Assembly: GCA_025175895.1 (NCBI GenBank)
Contig: CM046008.1
Coordinates: 27,669,255 to 27,733,254, forward strand
From: Wurfbainia villosa
Lineage: Eukaryota > Streptophyta > Magnoliopsida > Zingiberales > Zingiberaceae
Length of the DNA: 64,000 nt
Direction: 5' to 3'
Below, one piece after another: positions 49,775-60,085 of the stretch (position 1 is the stretch's first letter; every line of letters starts with the position of its first letter). Position numbers and translations under genes: made by a program. The notes below the pieces were generated by a model. It did no database searches. It saw only the letters and a program-made list of their open reading frames with translations, and was not told the DNA's origin.

Positions 49775-51284
49775 TGTTGGTGCAATCGGCTCAGGTCACG
49801 ATTGACCAGACTCGAGTTTGACTCGAGTGATGTTTTGATGTTTGACATAGTATGTTTGACATTAATGTCGGTTAATATTTTGGGAAGATTGTTTATATAA
49901 TCGACCCAGGTTATAATTGACCAGACTCGAGTTTGACTCGAGGGAGTCTTTGATGGTTGACTAGGGATTGACCATGTGATTACGGGAAAGTCCAAGCATG
50001 GGTCTTGGCAAGGTAAAGTCCAAGTCATGGGTACTTGACATGGAAAGTCCAAGTGGGACACTTGGCATTTGGGAAAGTCCAAGTCTTGAGTACTTGGCAC
50101 AAGGAAAGTCCAAGCATGGGTCTTGGCAAGGTAAAGTCCAAGTCATGGGTACTTGGCATGGAAAGTCCAAGTGGGACACTTGGCATTTGGGAAAGTCCAA
50201 GTCTTGAGTACTTGGCACAAGGAAAGTCCAAGCATGAGTCTTGGCATGGAAAGTCCAACATGGGTTGGCAAGGGAAAGTCCAAGCTTGAGTCTTGACATT
50301 TGAGAAGTCCAAGGGGTTTGATATTGGCAGCGTAAAGTCCAAGCGGAGTCTTGGCGGCGTAAGTCCAATGTGCCTTAGCGGTGTAGACACCATTAGCATG
50401 ACATAGTCGATGGAATCACCTGAAGGCTAGCGCGATGGATGAACAAATCATGGATGACTTGGAGGGATCCGAGAGGCGTGAGGCTGATGGAGGTGGCTAG
50501 AAGGCTTAGGTCTAGGCTAAGGGTGGTCTAGCAAGTATGGAGGAACCATACTTGGGTTAAAACCTCATTTTTGAGGTTGGCAATCGACTGACATTATGGC
50601 CGGTTCGACTGCCGTAAGTCGACTTGAGTTCGACTGCCGTTTAAGAGCTGAAATTTCTCTGGCATTCGACTGTACCGTTGGAACTTGTCCAACGTGGATT
50701 GAGTCGTTGTCTCATAACTACAGTGTTGGCAGTCGACTGGTGACTTATGGAAGTCGACTGCCAGGCGAAAATCCAGTCCGATGGAGGATAAAAGCAGATG
50801 TTCATGGAAGACTCAGGTAGCGGTTTTCTTGGGCGATTTGAAGGGGAATTGTTGATGCTCTTCCGGTCCTTTAAGGCTAGTCCAAGACAACCAAAGATCA
50901 AGCAACCAAAGTGCTCTTGTAAAGTATTTTTCTTTACTTGCATTGTATTTCTTACTTGTATTAGCTTGTATCTTTTGTATTACTTAGTATAATCTTTGTA
51001 TGAGGTTTCTCCACCTCCGACTTGTGTCGAGAAGGAGTTATTTGTGATTAGTGAGTGTGTGTGCATCATTAGAGCTCTTTAGAGCTCGATCCGTGGAGTA
51101 GGAACCATTCAATTCCGAACCACATTATATGACCGTGTTGTAATTGTGTATCTTATTGTATTTATTTGTTATTACTATTCCGCTGTGCTAACAAGATTGT
51201 AGACGATCAAACGCGAAAGAATTCCATCATTGTACCATCATGCGACGCTATTCACCCCCCTCTAGCGGCCTCAAATCTCCTACA
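49775..51284 (+). repeat. E4 5' LTR
   Basis: 1510 bp. The first third has a roughly 118-bp tandem unit built of AAAGTCCAAG..CTTGGCA words (starts near 49983, 50102 and 50219). The middle holds CAGTCGACTG-type palindromes (50580-50770). TATA-like GGATAAAAGC lies near 50785, followed by the TATTCACCCCCCTCTAGCGG block at the end. Confidence 0.93.
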
Positions 51285-51286
51285 AT

Positions 51287-51300
51287 TGGTATCATAGCCC
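51287..51300 (+). promoter_or_regulatory. E4 primer binding site (tRNA-Met)
   Basis: TGGTATCATAGCCC, differing at one position from the canonical TGGTATCAGAGC, two bases downstream of the LTR end. Confidence 0.88.
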
Positions 51301-51351
51301 GGGGCTCTTCTACGGATTAACAACTTGGAGTCAAGATGCTAGAGGAACAAG

Positions 51352-53078
51352 ATGGAATTCAAGGAGAGATTGGGTGATGACATCAACGTTCCGCCTTCCT
51401 TCGACCGCGAAGATTTCGCGTATTGGAAAGGTAGAATGATGCATTTTCTAATGTGTGACTTTGATAATTGGATTAGTGTCTTAGTAGGTTTTGACACTCC
51501 AAAAGACGAAGAAGGAAGAAAAATCAAGAAGAAGAATTGGAGTCACGAACAACTCCGATACTATAACATCAACAATAAGGTAATGGGTATTTTGCTTAAT
51601 ATAATCCTTAATGATATTTTGATCAAGATAGGGGATTATAAAGACGCCAAGGAGGTATGGAACAAATTGGAAAAATTCCATGAAGAGCCTCACTCAATCC
51701 AAGAAGATGAGGAGGATGAGGAAGAGAGTTCATCTCACAAGAAAGTGAGGATTCGGAGGTCGAAGAGTGTTTGACATCCGAGGAGGAAGAAGTGGTGGAA
51801 GAGATAGAACTAGAAAAAACCTCAACCTCTAGGATTGAGGAGGAGGGGATGAGAACATCTACATCAGAGCAACCCCAAGAAGAGCCTTCCACATCAAGTC
51901 AAGATGAAGAAGCTCTAACTCCGACACCTACCACCATAAATACCCTAGGTAACTCAAACAATGTAGATTCAAATAAAAATCACATAATTTGTTTTGAGTG
52001 TAGGGAGGTAGGACATTACAAAAGTAAATGTCCTAAAAGAATCAAGAAGAGTCCACCGGTGCCAAAAGTCAATGAAGCCGGTGTTCCCACCAAGAAAAGC
52101 AATGAACAAATCACTTGCTTCAAATACCGACTACTGGGACATTACCGGAGTCAATGCCCAAAAGGGGGAAAGAAGGGGCAAAGGGGAGCATCACAAGTAG
52201 GGGGAGCATCTAAGGCAAACCCTAAGGTATATCTAAATAACGCTTTTTCCAATTTAAATGTTAAAAAGCGTCCTAGGAATTTCAATTCACTTGCTATCTA
52301 TCATGAAAAGCATGCTAGAAATAATGAATATTGTTTAGGGGCCAAGAAAGTCAACTTTAGGAAGAAGGAGAAATTTGGGACTAATGTCCCTAGAAATATT
52401 TTACCTAAGAATAACCCTAGGTTAAACAATCCTAGAAAAGTCCTTCCTAGGGAATTCATTAGGAAAATAGAAGAACACTTGGACCTTAATCCTAAATGGA
52501 CTAGACACATGCCTAGGAAGTTCCATGCCCAAAGACCAAATCAAAATTCTAAAATTGGACAATTAGAATTAGAAAATCAAGCCTTGAGATCAAGGCTTGA
52601 GAAATTAGAAAAGACCCTCAAAATTATACAAAATCAAATGCAAGGGTCAAATGGTCAAAGTCAAGGGTTCAAAAGTCAAAGCCAACACCTAGGACTTAAG
52701 AAACAAAAGTCAACCAAGGGCAAGCAAGGTTTGGGTCACAAACCTAAGCCTAAGGTGGCTTACCATAGTGTTCCATTTGATTATGGAACACAAACTAGGT
52801 CTAGGAAGACCAAGGTCAATAGGGAAGTCATTCCTAAGGTTGACCAAAGGGTGTGCCTAGTGGCTAGGGTTTCTAGGAAACCTAGGGTGGTCACTAAGAA
52901 GGTTACAAGGGAAGTTATCCCTAGAGTCAACCTAGGTAAGACCCAAATAACCAAGGCTAACAAGCCTAGAAGGGTCATTAGGAGGGTATCTAGGGAGGTT
53001 ATCCCTAAGGAATACCTAATTAACCCAATGAGCTCAAATAGATTTTGGGTTCCTAGGAGCGTGATAGATTCACGCTAG
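51352..53078 (+). pseudogene. E4 gag with a single frameshift
   Basis: Begins MEFKERLGDDINVPPSFDRE 68 bp after the LTR. The UBN2-type gag core (residues about 20-115: FAYWKGRMMHFLMCDFDNW, MGILLNIILNDILIKIGDYK, AKEVWNKLEKFHE) is followed by an acidic Ser-rich linker. A 1-bp loss near 51735 ends the first frame at 51774. The second frame (51771-53078) continues with knuckle 1 CFECREVGHYKSKC, knuckle 2 CFKYRLLGHYRSQC (second Cys changed to Tyr), a coiled coil (QLELENQALRSRLEKLEKT) and a Lys/Arg-rich tail with repeated RKTKVNREVIPK-like words. Apart from the shift it is open throughout. In E2 the same join is in frame, so the shift is a mutation of this copy, not programmed. Confidence 0.9.
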
Positions 53079-54935
53079 AAGGGTTTAGGGTGTGCCAACC
53101 TTGATTGGATGGGTAGTTAACTCAACCATGGTAAAGGTGACATTTTAGGATATTTTCAAGGTTACGGTTACCTTGGAAATACATTTGAGTTTTTGATCCT
53201 AAAAGATTTTAGGATGTGCCAATGTATTTTTGGAATTATGAAAAATCAATTAAATTGACACGATTTAGGTTTAGAGGTTAGTGTGCCATTTTGGATTTTT
53301 GGCATACTAGGGAGAAAAGTAGAAATATGGCAAAATATAATTAATTATATGAAATGACAACAAATATTAAAATTTAGGTATTATTATACTTATATATTTT
53401 ATATGTCATGTCTTGTTTGTCATATGTCATGTCATGACATCATGCCTATTTTTATCATTTATATGTCATGATTATGTTTAAGAATTAGGATTAAATGTCA
53501 TGTGCTTTAGTTTTATATCATATGTCATGACATCATGATCATTGGCCATATTTTATTTTTGCTATTATTATGCTATGATCATTTCATGCATTTAATTGAT
53601 TAAAATTGATTTAAGGACAATGACATGACTTGGAGTCCCATTTATAAGGGAATCAAGTAGAGTTGCCTTAGAAAAATACATGAAACCCTAGTTTAGGGAG
53701 AACAAAACCCACATCTCACATTACATTGACATGTATGTGTATTTATACACCCTAGATACATGTGAGATGCTAGGATATGAGTTGAGTTCAAGGTGCATAG
53801 TTTTTGCATCTAGATGAACTAAAACTCATCTAATTGCATATAGTGGATCATTGGGAAAGTTTGTGTACAAGTCATGTACATTAAGCCCAAGGAACATGAT
53901 CCAAGATAGGTTTTCAAAATCATTTTAAAATCCATTTAGAAAACCTTGGTGAAATCTATTTTTTTGATAGCAATCACTATTGATGAGATTAATACAAAGT
54001 GAGCCAAAACTTAGAAGTTTTCTTCACTTTTAAATTTTGTATCAATTTCGATATTTTATGGGTAAAATAATTTTCAAATATTTTTCACCCATTGTATTTC
54101 CTATAAGTAATATACGTATCAAATTTCGTGATTTTTCGATATACGTAGAATTATTTATGATTTTCTGAAATTCGATTCTGATAACTGAAATTCGGAAATT
54201 TCAGTTATCAGTCGACTGCCCTGGGTGGCAGTCGACTGATGTAGGTGGCAATCGACTGGTAACTGATGGAGTCGACTGACAATGCTGATTTCGAGAAAAA
54301 TAAGGTTGTTTAGCCCGTGTTCAGCTATGGTAAAGGTTCCTAATCACTCCTAACCCTAGGATATGCTTTGGGAAGCATTAGAAAGGGTGAAAATCCATTG
54401 GATATGGATTAGGAGAGGTGTTAGGGTAATGTATCAAATTTAAGGTGGGGAGAGTTCATGTTTGAACTTTGAGCCTTAATTTTAATGGTTTAGAGTTCCT
54501 ATTGGCTTAGGGACTTCCCAAGGACATTGTTTGTGCAATGGTCAAGGGGGAGCAAGCCTTTAGGGGGAGTTATCCATCTTGGGATGATGGATGTGTTTCT
54601 CTTCTTGAAGGAGGAGAAGTTATTGGGAAAGTATCATCAATTGGGAAAATTGATAGGATATTGAGAAACCCAATTTGGAAATTGGGAGAGAGTATAGGAT
54701 TGCCTCTCTTGAGTGATATGAGACTTATCACTAGGAAGATGGTAGGCATCCTAGGTATTTTTGGACCAAGGGAGAGATTGTAAGATTTCATTGGGACATG
54801 AGACATTGACCTCCTTGGAGAGATAACCTTTTTGATGTATGTCAAAAAGGGGGAGAACATTAAATTATCAATTTAGAAAATTGGTAAGAGAATTTGAGTT
54901 AGGGGCCTAACTCAAGGTTTGTTTTGTCAAACATC
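53079..54935 (+). other. E4 3' non-coding region shared with E1 and E2
   Basis: Conserved, in the same order as in E1 and E2. A palindrome-rich part at 53400-53560 has repeated TATGTCATGACATCATG-type words; an AT-rich middle follows; CAGTCGACTG words cluster at 54200-54290; then the short ORF and the polypurine tract. The near-constant length in the three copies (1.84-1.93 kb) argues against three independent pol deletions. Confidence 0.8.
54538..54783 (+). CDS. Short shared ORF of the LTR family (E4 copy)
   Basis: 81 codons beginning MVKGEQAFRGSYPSWDDG. Relative to E1 it carries an in-frame extra segment of about 12 codons, then shares IWKLGESIGLPLLSDMRLITRKMVGIL. It starts at the same relative position, about 410 bp upstream of the 3' LTR. 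No family recognised; coding status unproven. Confidence 0.33.
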   Translation: MVKGEQAFRGSYPSWDDGCVSLLEGGEVIGKVSSIGKIDRILRNPIWKLGESIGLPLLSDMRLITRKMVGILGIFGPRERL

Positions 54936-54949
54936 AAAAAGGGGGAGAT
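54936..54949 (+). promoter_or_regulatory. E4 polypurine tract
   Basis: AAAAAGGGGGAGAT directly before the 3' LTR, the expected primer for plus-strand synthesis. Reverse complements of the same tract lie at the inner end of the 3' LTRs of E1 and E2. Confidence 0.88.
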
Positions 54950-56565
54950 TATTGGTGCAATCAGCCTAGGTCACGATTGAACAGACTCGAGTTTGACTCG
55001 AGTGATGTTTTGATGTTTGACATAGTATGTTTGACATTGATGTCGGTTAATGTTTTGGGGAGATTGTTTATACAATCGACCCAGGTTATAATTGACCAGA
55101 CTCGAGTTTGACTCGAGGGAGTCTTTGATGATTGACTAGGGATTGACCATGTGATTACGGGAAAGTCCAAGCATGGGTCTTGGCAAGGTAAAGTCCAAGT
55201 CATGGGTACTTGACATGAAAAGTCCAAGTGGGACACTTGGCATTTGGGAAAGTCCAAGTCTTGAGTATTTGGCACAAGGAAAGTCCAAGCATGGGTCTTG
55301 GCAAGGTAAAGTCCAAGTCATGGGTACTTGGCATGGAAAGTCCAAGTGGGACATTTGGCATTTGGGAAAGTCCAAGTCTTGAGTACTTGACACAAGGAAA
55401 GTCTAAGCATGAGTCTTGGCATGGAAAGTCCAACATGGGTTGGCAAGGGAAAGTCCAAGCTTGAGTCTTGGCATTTGAGAAGTCCAAGGGGTTTGATATT
55501 GGCGGCGTAAAGTCCAAGCGGATTCTTGGTGGCGTAAGTCCAATGTGCCTTGGCGGTGTAGACACCGTTAGCATGACATAGTCGATGGAAGCACCTGAAG
55601 GCTAGCGTAATGGATCAACAAGTCAGGGATGACTTGGAGGGATTCGAAAGGCGTGAGGCTGATGGAGGTGGCTAGAAGGCTTAGGTCTTGGCTAAGGGTG
55701 GTCTAGCAAGTATGGGGGAGCCATACTTGGGTTAAAACCTCATTTTTGAGGTTGACAGTCGACTGACTTTATGGTCGGTTCGACTATCGTAAGTCGACTT
55801 GAGTTCGACTATCGTTTAAGAGTTGAAATTGCTATGGCAGTCAACTGCTCATTGGAGCGATCGTGATGTCGGCAATGATCGATTGCAAGAGATGACGATC
55901 GACTTCGGTTGAGTTGCGAGCAGAGAATGCTCCGTAGGTAGGCGATCGACTATAGGCGTTAGCGATCGGTGAGGTACCGTTGGAACTTGTCCAATGTGGA
56001 TTGAGCTGTTGTCTCACATCTACAGTGTTGGCAGTCGACTGCCAGGCAGAAATCCAGCCCGATGGAGGATAAAAGCAGCTGTTCGTGGAAGGCTCAAGTA
56101 GCGGTTTTCTTAGGCTATTTGAAGGGGAATTGTTGGTGCTCTTCTAGTCCTTCAAGGCTAGTCCAAGGCAACCAAAGATCAAGCAACCAAAGTGTTCTTG
56201 TAAAGTGTTTTTCTTTACTTGCATTGTATTTCTTACTTGTATTAGCTTGTATCTTTTGTATTACTTAGTGTAATCCTTGTACGAGGTTTCTCCACCTCCG
56301 ACTTGTGTCGAGAAGGAGTTATTTGTGATTAGTGAGTGCGTGTGCATCACTAGAGATCTTTAGAGCTCAATCTATGGAGTAGGAACCGTTCGGTTCCGAA
56401 CCACGTTATATGACCGTGTTGTGATTGTGTATCTTGTTGTATTTATTTGTTATTACTATTCCGCTGTGCTAACAAGATTATAGATGATCAAATGCGAAAG
56501 AATTCCATCATTGTACCATCACGCGACGCTATTCACCCCCCTCTAGCAGCCTCAAATCTCCTACA
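54950..56565 (+). repeat. E4 3' LTR
   Basis: 1616 bp. The first two bases are TA rather than TG. It differs from the 5' LTR by a 127-bp GATCG-rich insertion at 55848-55974 and lacks about 20 bp that contain one CGACTG palindrome of the 5' LTR. Ends CTCCTACA followed by TTTAA. Confidence 0.93.
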
Positions 56566-57690
56566 TTTAAGTGACAGGAACATCCAAGTATGAAGACTTG
56601 GTAAAAGACAAGTCCAAGTGTGATCTTGGCAAAGAGAAGTCAAAGGAAAGGTCTTAGCGGCGTAAGTCCAAGCATGTAGTCTTGGCGGCGTAAAGTCCAA
56701 GCAGTCCTTGGCAAAGAAAGACCAAAGGTAAGTCTTGGCGGCATAAGTCCAAGCATGTAGTCTTGGAAGCGTAAAGTCCAAGCGTACTTTGGCAAAGAAA
56801 AAACCCAAAACATGACGAAACCGAAGGAAGCTTTTGAAGGTAAGCGCATAGATGGAGTCGTGGACTCAGAGAAATCCTGGAGGCGCAAGGCTGATGGAGA
56901 AGCTAGAATGTTAAGTCTAGGCTTAGGGTATGTTTTCAAGTATGAATTAGTCATACTTGGGGTGTGTCGATCATTGGAACATGGTTTGATCGGCCGGTCT
57001 TTAAAATGCGATATTAGAGGTTGGAGGCTGGCGGTCAGGGGTTATCGATCGGGCTGAGAGTCGACTTCGAACCCGATCGCGCATACAAGGGCGATCGATC
57101 GCCATTATTGGCGATTGATCGCCCGCGAAGGTTCGTAGCCGTCGGCGATCGGCGATGATATCGATCGAATCGCCCTTTGTTGGCGATCGATAGTCTTCCC
57201 GTTGGCAATGACGATGACAAATCTCGCGAATCCGGCTGTTCAGAAGCCGTTAGAATCGGCGACAGTCGACTAATGTAAGTCATCAGTCGACTGATAGACC
57301 TCCAATGGAAAAAAGAGGCTCTTTCCTATAAAAAGAGGCCAAGGGGAGCAAGAAGAGTCTAATGCTTATATTCTGATCATTCTCCTAAGCTCCCACAAGT
57401 TTTCCAAGCTTTCTAAGTGTGTTAATTTCTTTCCTCCTCTCAAATCTTCATTGTCATATTTTGTAAGAAGAGGAGGTTTTTGTAAAGAGAAAGCTTATTA
57501 GTGAAGATTGATTTGGGTTGATCAACCTTAAGGATCGCCGTGGAGTAGGAGCATTATCTCCGAACCACGTAAAAACTTCGGCGTTAGCATTGCATTTTCG
57601 TTTCTATTATTATTGTATTTGTTGTGTTTCCACTAATCTTTTGTAGAAAATGAAAAGAGGCTATTCACCCCCCCTCTAGCCGTTCAAGGA

Positions 57691-57727
57691 TCTTGGACTT
57701 CCATCTTCACCCTCTAGCGTGCTCCCT
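57691..57727. repeat. 37-bp direct repeat, right copy
   Basis: Partner of 49641-49677. The E2 leader resumes here and runs to its primer site. Confidence 0.92.
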
Positions 57728-57755
57728 CAGTTGTTAAACTTTAAAGAGCGACCTT

Positions 57756-57767
57756 GCTCTGATACCA
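57756..57767 (-). promoter_or_regulatory. E2 primer binding site (tRNA-Met)
   Basis: The minus strand reads TGGTATCAGAGC, a perfect match to the usual initiator-tRNA-Met site, next to the E2 5' LTR. Confidence 0.92.
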
Positions 57768-57769
57768 CT

Positions 57770-59315
57770 TGTAGGGGATCGTTGGAACGCTAGAGGTGGG
57801 GTGAATAGCGTCGTGCTATACGTGATAGAACTCGTTCGCGTGTTTGTCTACAAATTTCCTTAGCGCAGCAGAATATAGATAATAACAATAACGAAATAAG
57901 ACAAACACAACAAGAACACAATCATATAACGTGGTTCGGAACCAAACAGTTCCTACTCCACGGATCGAGCTCTAAAGAGCTCTAGTGATGCACATGCAAT
58001 GACTAATCACAAATAACTCCTTCTCGACACAAGTCGGAGGTGGAGAAACCTCGTACAATGATTACACTAAGAAATACAAAAGATACAAGCTAATACAAAT
58101 GAGAAATACAATGCAAGTAAAGAAAAATACTTTACAAGAGCACTTTGGTTGCTTGATCTTTGATTGTCTTGGACTAGCCTTGAAGGATTGGAAAGCACCA
58201 ACTCTCCCCTTCAATTCGCCCAAGAAAATCACTGCCTTTTCCCTCCTCCACAAGCTCCATTTAAAGCTTCTACCTATGCTGGAAAAAATCGATCAATCGA
58301 CTGCTCGGGACCATCAGTCGACTGATGTTACTGTTGTCGTGAGACAATGGCTAGATCCACGCTGAAAAAATCCAACGGATCCATCATCAATCGACTGATT
58401 ATGACCATCAATCGACTGATCAAGCCATCACTCGACTGCTGACCGCAGCGGTCGAGTGAGACTCCATTTTGTGCTCCAAAACTCGAGCACCAGTCGACTG
58501 ATCACAAGATCAGTCGACTGCTCGGCCAATCAGTCGACTGTCCACCTCTGGCAATTGGCTGCTAGGCCAAATCCCACAGTCAAACCCTAGTTGACTCAGG
58601 TCAGTCGATTGCCACATGACACCAGTCGACTGACACATCTCAAACATGAGATTTTAGCCCAAGTATGGTTCCCCCATACTTGCTAGACCACCCTTAGCCT
58701 AGACCTAAGCCTTATAGCTACCTCCATCAGCCTCATGCCTCTCGGATCCCTCCAAGTCATCCTTGACTTGTTCATCCATCGCGCTAGCCTTCAGGTGCTT
58801 CCATCGGCTATGTCATGCTAACGGTGTCTACACCGCCAAGGCACATGGACTTACGCTGCCAAAACTCCGCTTGGACTTTACGCCGTCAACCATTGGACTT
58901 ATGCCGCCAAGACTCCCACTTGGACTTTACGTCGCCAATATCAAACCCCTTGGACTTCTCAAATGCCAAGACTCAGGCTTGGACTTTCCCTTGCCAACCC
59001 ATGTTGAACTTTCCATGCCAAGACTCATGCTTGGACTTTTCCTTGCCAAGACCCATGCTTGGACTTTACATGCCAAGTACTCAAGACTTAGACTTTCCAT
59101 GACATGGTCAACTCCAGTCAACCATTAAAGTCTCCCTCGAGTCAAACTCAAGTCCGGTTAAACATAACCCAGGTTGATTGTATAAACAATCTCTCTAAAA
59201 CATCAACAGATATTAATGTCAAACATCAATGTCAACTCACTTTGTCAAACATTAAAAAATCACTTGAGTCAAACTCGAGTCCGGTCAATCATGACCTGGG
59301 CCGATTGCACCAACA
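57770..59315 (-). repeat. E2 5' LTR
   Basis: 1546 bp, complete, from TGTAGGGGATCG (complement of ..CCCCTACA) to ATTGCACCAACA. Holds the palindrome cluster (58290-58640) and the GGACTT/GCCAAG repeats (58850-59100). ORFs across it only reflect the repeats. Confidence 0.93.
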
Positions 59316-59316
59316 T

Positions 59317-59493
59317 AATGGTGACAAAATTTTTGGAGTTCTACCTCCTCGTAGCCTTGTGCAGCCGGGTCGAAGAAAAAATACACGCACTGAGTCTAAA
59401 CATACCGAGAAGGTGAAAAATAAATGCAGCAGATGCAAACAGCTTGGCCATAATAGGAGATCCTGTAGAATGTCATCGTCTACTAATTCCTAA
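59317..59493 (+). pseudogene. MULE transposase, 3' end with CCHC knuckle
   Basis: Continuation of the transposase after the nested insertions: VLPPRSLVQPGRRKNTR is the usual Pro/Arg tail of MULE transposases and is followed by the CCHC zinc knuckle CSRCKQLGHNRRSC and a stop after SSSTNS. Its match to the text broken at 44890 shows the order of insertion events. Confidence 0.9.
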
Positions 59494-59806
59494 TTGTCAA
59501 TAGTGGTTGTGTAAATATTTGTAAAGGAAACAATGTTTATATTAGACGGCTTATTTATCAAATACTTACGGTGCAATTAGTTTGTGTGTGGTAGTTGTAT
59601 TAATTTTTTTTCTCGCACCAATGCTGACAAAATAATGTTTGCTGATTTACCACACATCGGCACAAAAGTATGCGGGAAGGGTGTTTTGGGAATATCACAA
59701 ACCAATCCTCTGGCGTTCTCATTAACTTATTTTTGTTAGGATACATAAGGTGAAAAATCATCGAGGAGCTTCTTAACCCCTTCCTTTACAATAGATCATC
59801 TCCTTC
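59494..59806. other. Spacer between the MULE transposase and the small ORF
   Basis: About 310 bp that probably include the 3' end of the transposase transcript. No repeat or coding signal seen. Confidence 0.5.
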
Positions 59807-60085
59807 ATGGCTTCCCGAGGCGAACACAACCCTGGGGAGAAGTCTTCTTCCTCCTCGAACATTAAGGATGGCTCCTCGGCCCCTCCTCCGACTCACCGCA
59901 TCTTCATCCCAACATTGGAGAAGCAACGTGTAATTCTGATAAGGCGCTTGGAGATCACGAGGCGTGACCGGGAGGAGGCCACCCAACGCTTGGAGGTTAT
60001 TCTCCAGCATGAGCAGAATGTATGTGCTGCTTTGGTGTTGGTGGAGAAATGGATGGAAGAACGAGAGTGCGCTCGATCGAGGTGA
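59807..60085 (+). CDS. Small hypothetical ORF carried by the MULE
   Basis: 92 codons, MASRGEHNPGEKSSSSSN.., ending in a charged, helix-prone stretch (LEKQRVILIRRLEITRRDRE, then RLEVILQHEQNV) that could form a coiled coil. No family recognised. Lies on the same strand between the transposase and the ULP1-like gene. Could be a real small MULE protein, a captured gene fragment or chance. Confidence 0.33.
   Translation: MASRGEHNPGEKSSSSSNIKDGSSAPPPTHRIFIPTLEKQRVILIRRLEITRRDREEATQRLEVILQHEQNVCAALVLVEKWMEERECARSR

Larger units (their letters stand above)
49775..56565 (+). mobile_element. E4: complete gag-only LTR retrotransposon, the youngest insertion
   Basis: A 6.8 kb element on +. 5' LTR 49775-51284 (TGTTGGTGCAATC..CCTACA), primer site 51287-51300, gag 51352-53078, non-coding 3' region, polypurine tract 54936-54949, 3' LTR 54950-56565. 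Target duplication TTTAA is intact (49770-49774 and 56566-56570). LTR sequences are very similar apart from one 127-bp insertion and one about 20-bp difference. Lies inside the E3 LTR. No pol, protease or integrase motif was found between gag and the 3' LTR. Confidence 0.94.
49678..57690 (+). mobile_element. E3: lone LTR of a related family, split by E4
   Basis: Own sequence is 49678-49774 plus 56571-57690, about 1.2 kb on +. It starts TTGGTGCAACAATGCCCC (compare TGTTGGTGCAATC in E4), carries AAGTCCAAGC..CTTGGC repeats (56580-56800), GATCG-rich text (57040-57200), a CTATAAAA TATA box at 57327, and ends in TATTCACCCCCCCTCTAGCCG, the form seen near the LTR ends of E2 and E4. No primer site or gag follows, so it is a solo LTR whose last bases (..CCTACA) are missing. 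It sits in the E2 leader between 37-bp direct repeats instead of an ordinary 5-bp duplication. Confidence 0.75.
44891..59315 (-). mobile_element. E2: gag-only LTR retrotransposon inside the MULE transposase, interrupted by E3 and E4
   Basis: Minus-strand relative of E1. The 5' LTR (57770-59315) is complete, the gag is at 47884-49654, and the 3' LTR (44891-45955) is truncated. Its own sequence is 44891-49677 plus 57691-59315. Insertion split the MULE coding sequence: ..VYPSPF stops at 44890 and the frame resumes as NGDKIFGVLPPR at 59317. About 490 bp of the left LTR, its TG end and some transposase codons are missing, so the target duplication (expected TAATG, 59316-59320) has no partner. No pol sequence. 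Confidence 0.88.

Noticed and set aside
49771..50399. Overlapping ORFs with repeated LGLSQMPS-like words in the E4 LTR, and like ORFs at 7190-7587, 45402-45956, 54961-55574 and 58763-59128
   Set aside because: Translations of the CCAAG/CTTGG tandem repeats in LTRs; open because the repeats lack stops.
51735..51774. Programmed frameshift inside gag of E4
   Set aside because: The E2 copy is in frame across the same region and no slippery heptamer was seen; a plain 1-bp loss explains it.
57756..57767. tRNA gene at the TGGTATCAGAGC sequences
   Set aside because: Only a 12-base primer site next to an LTR; no cloverleaf.
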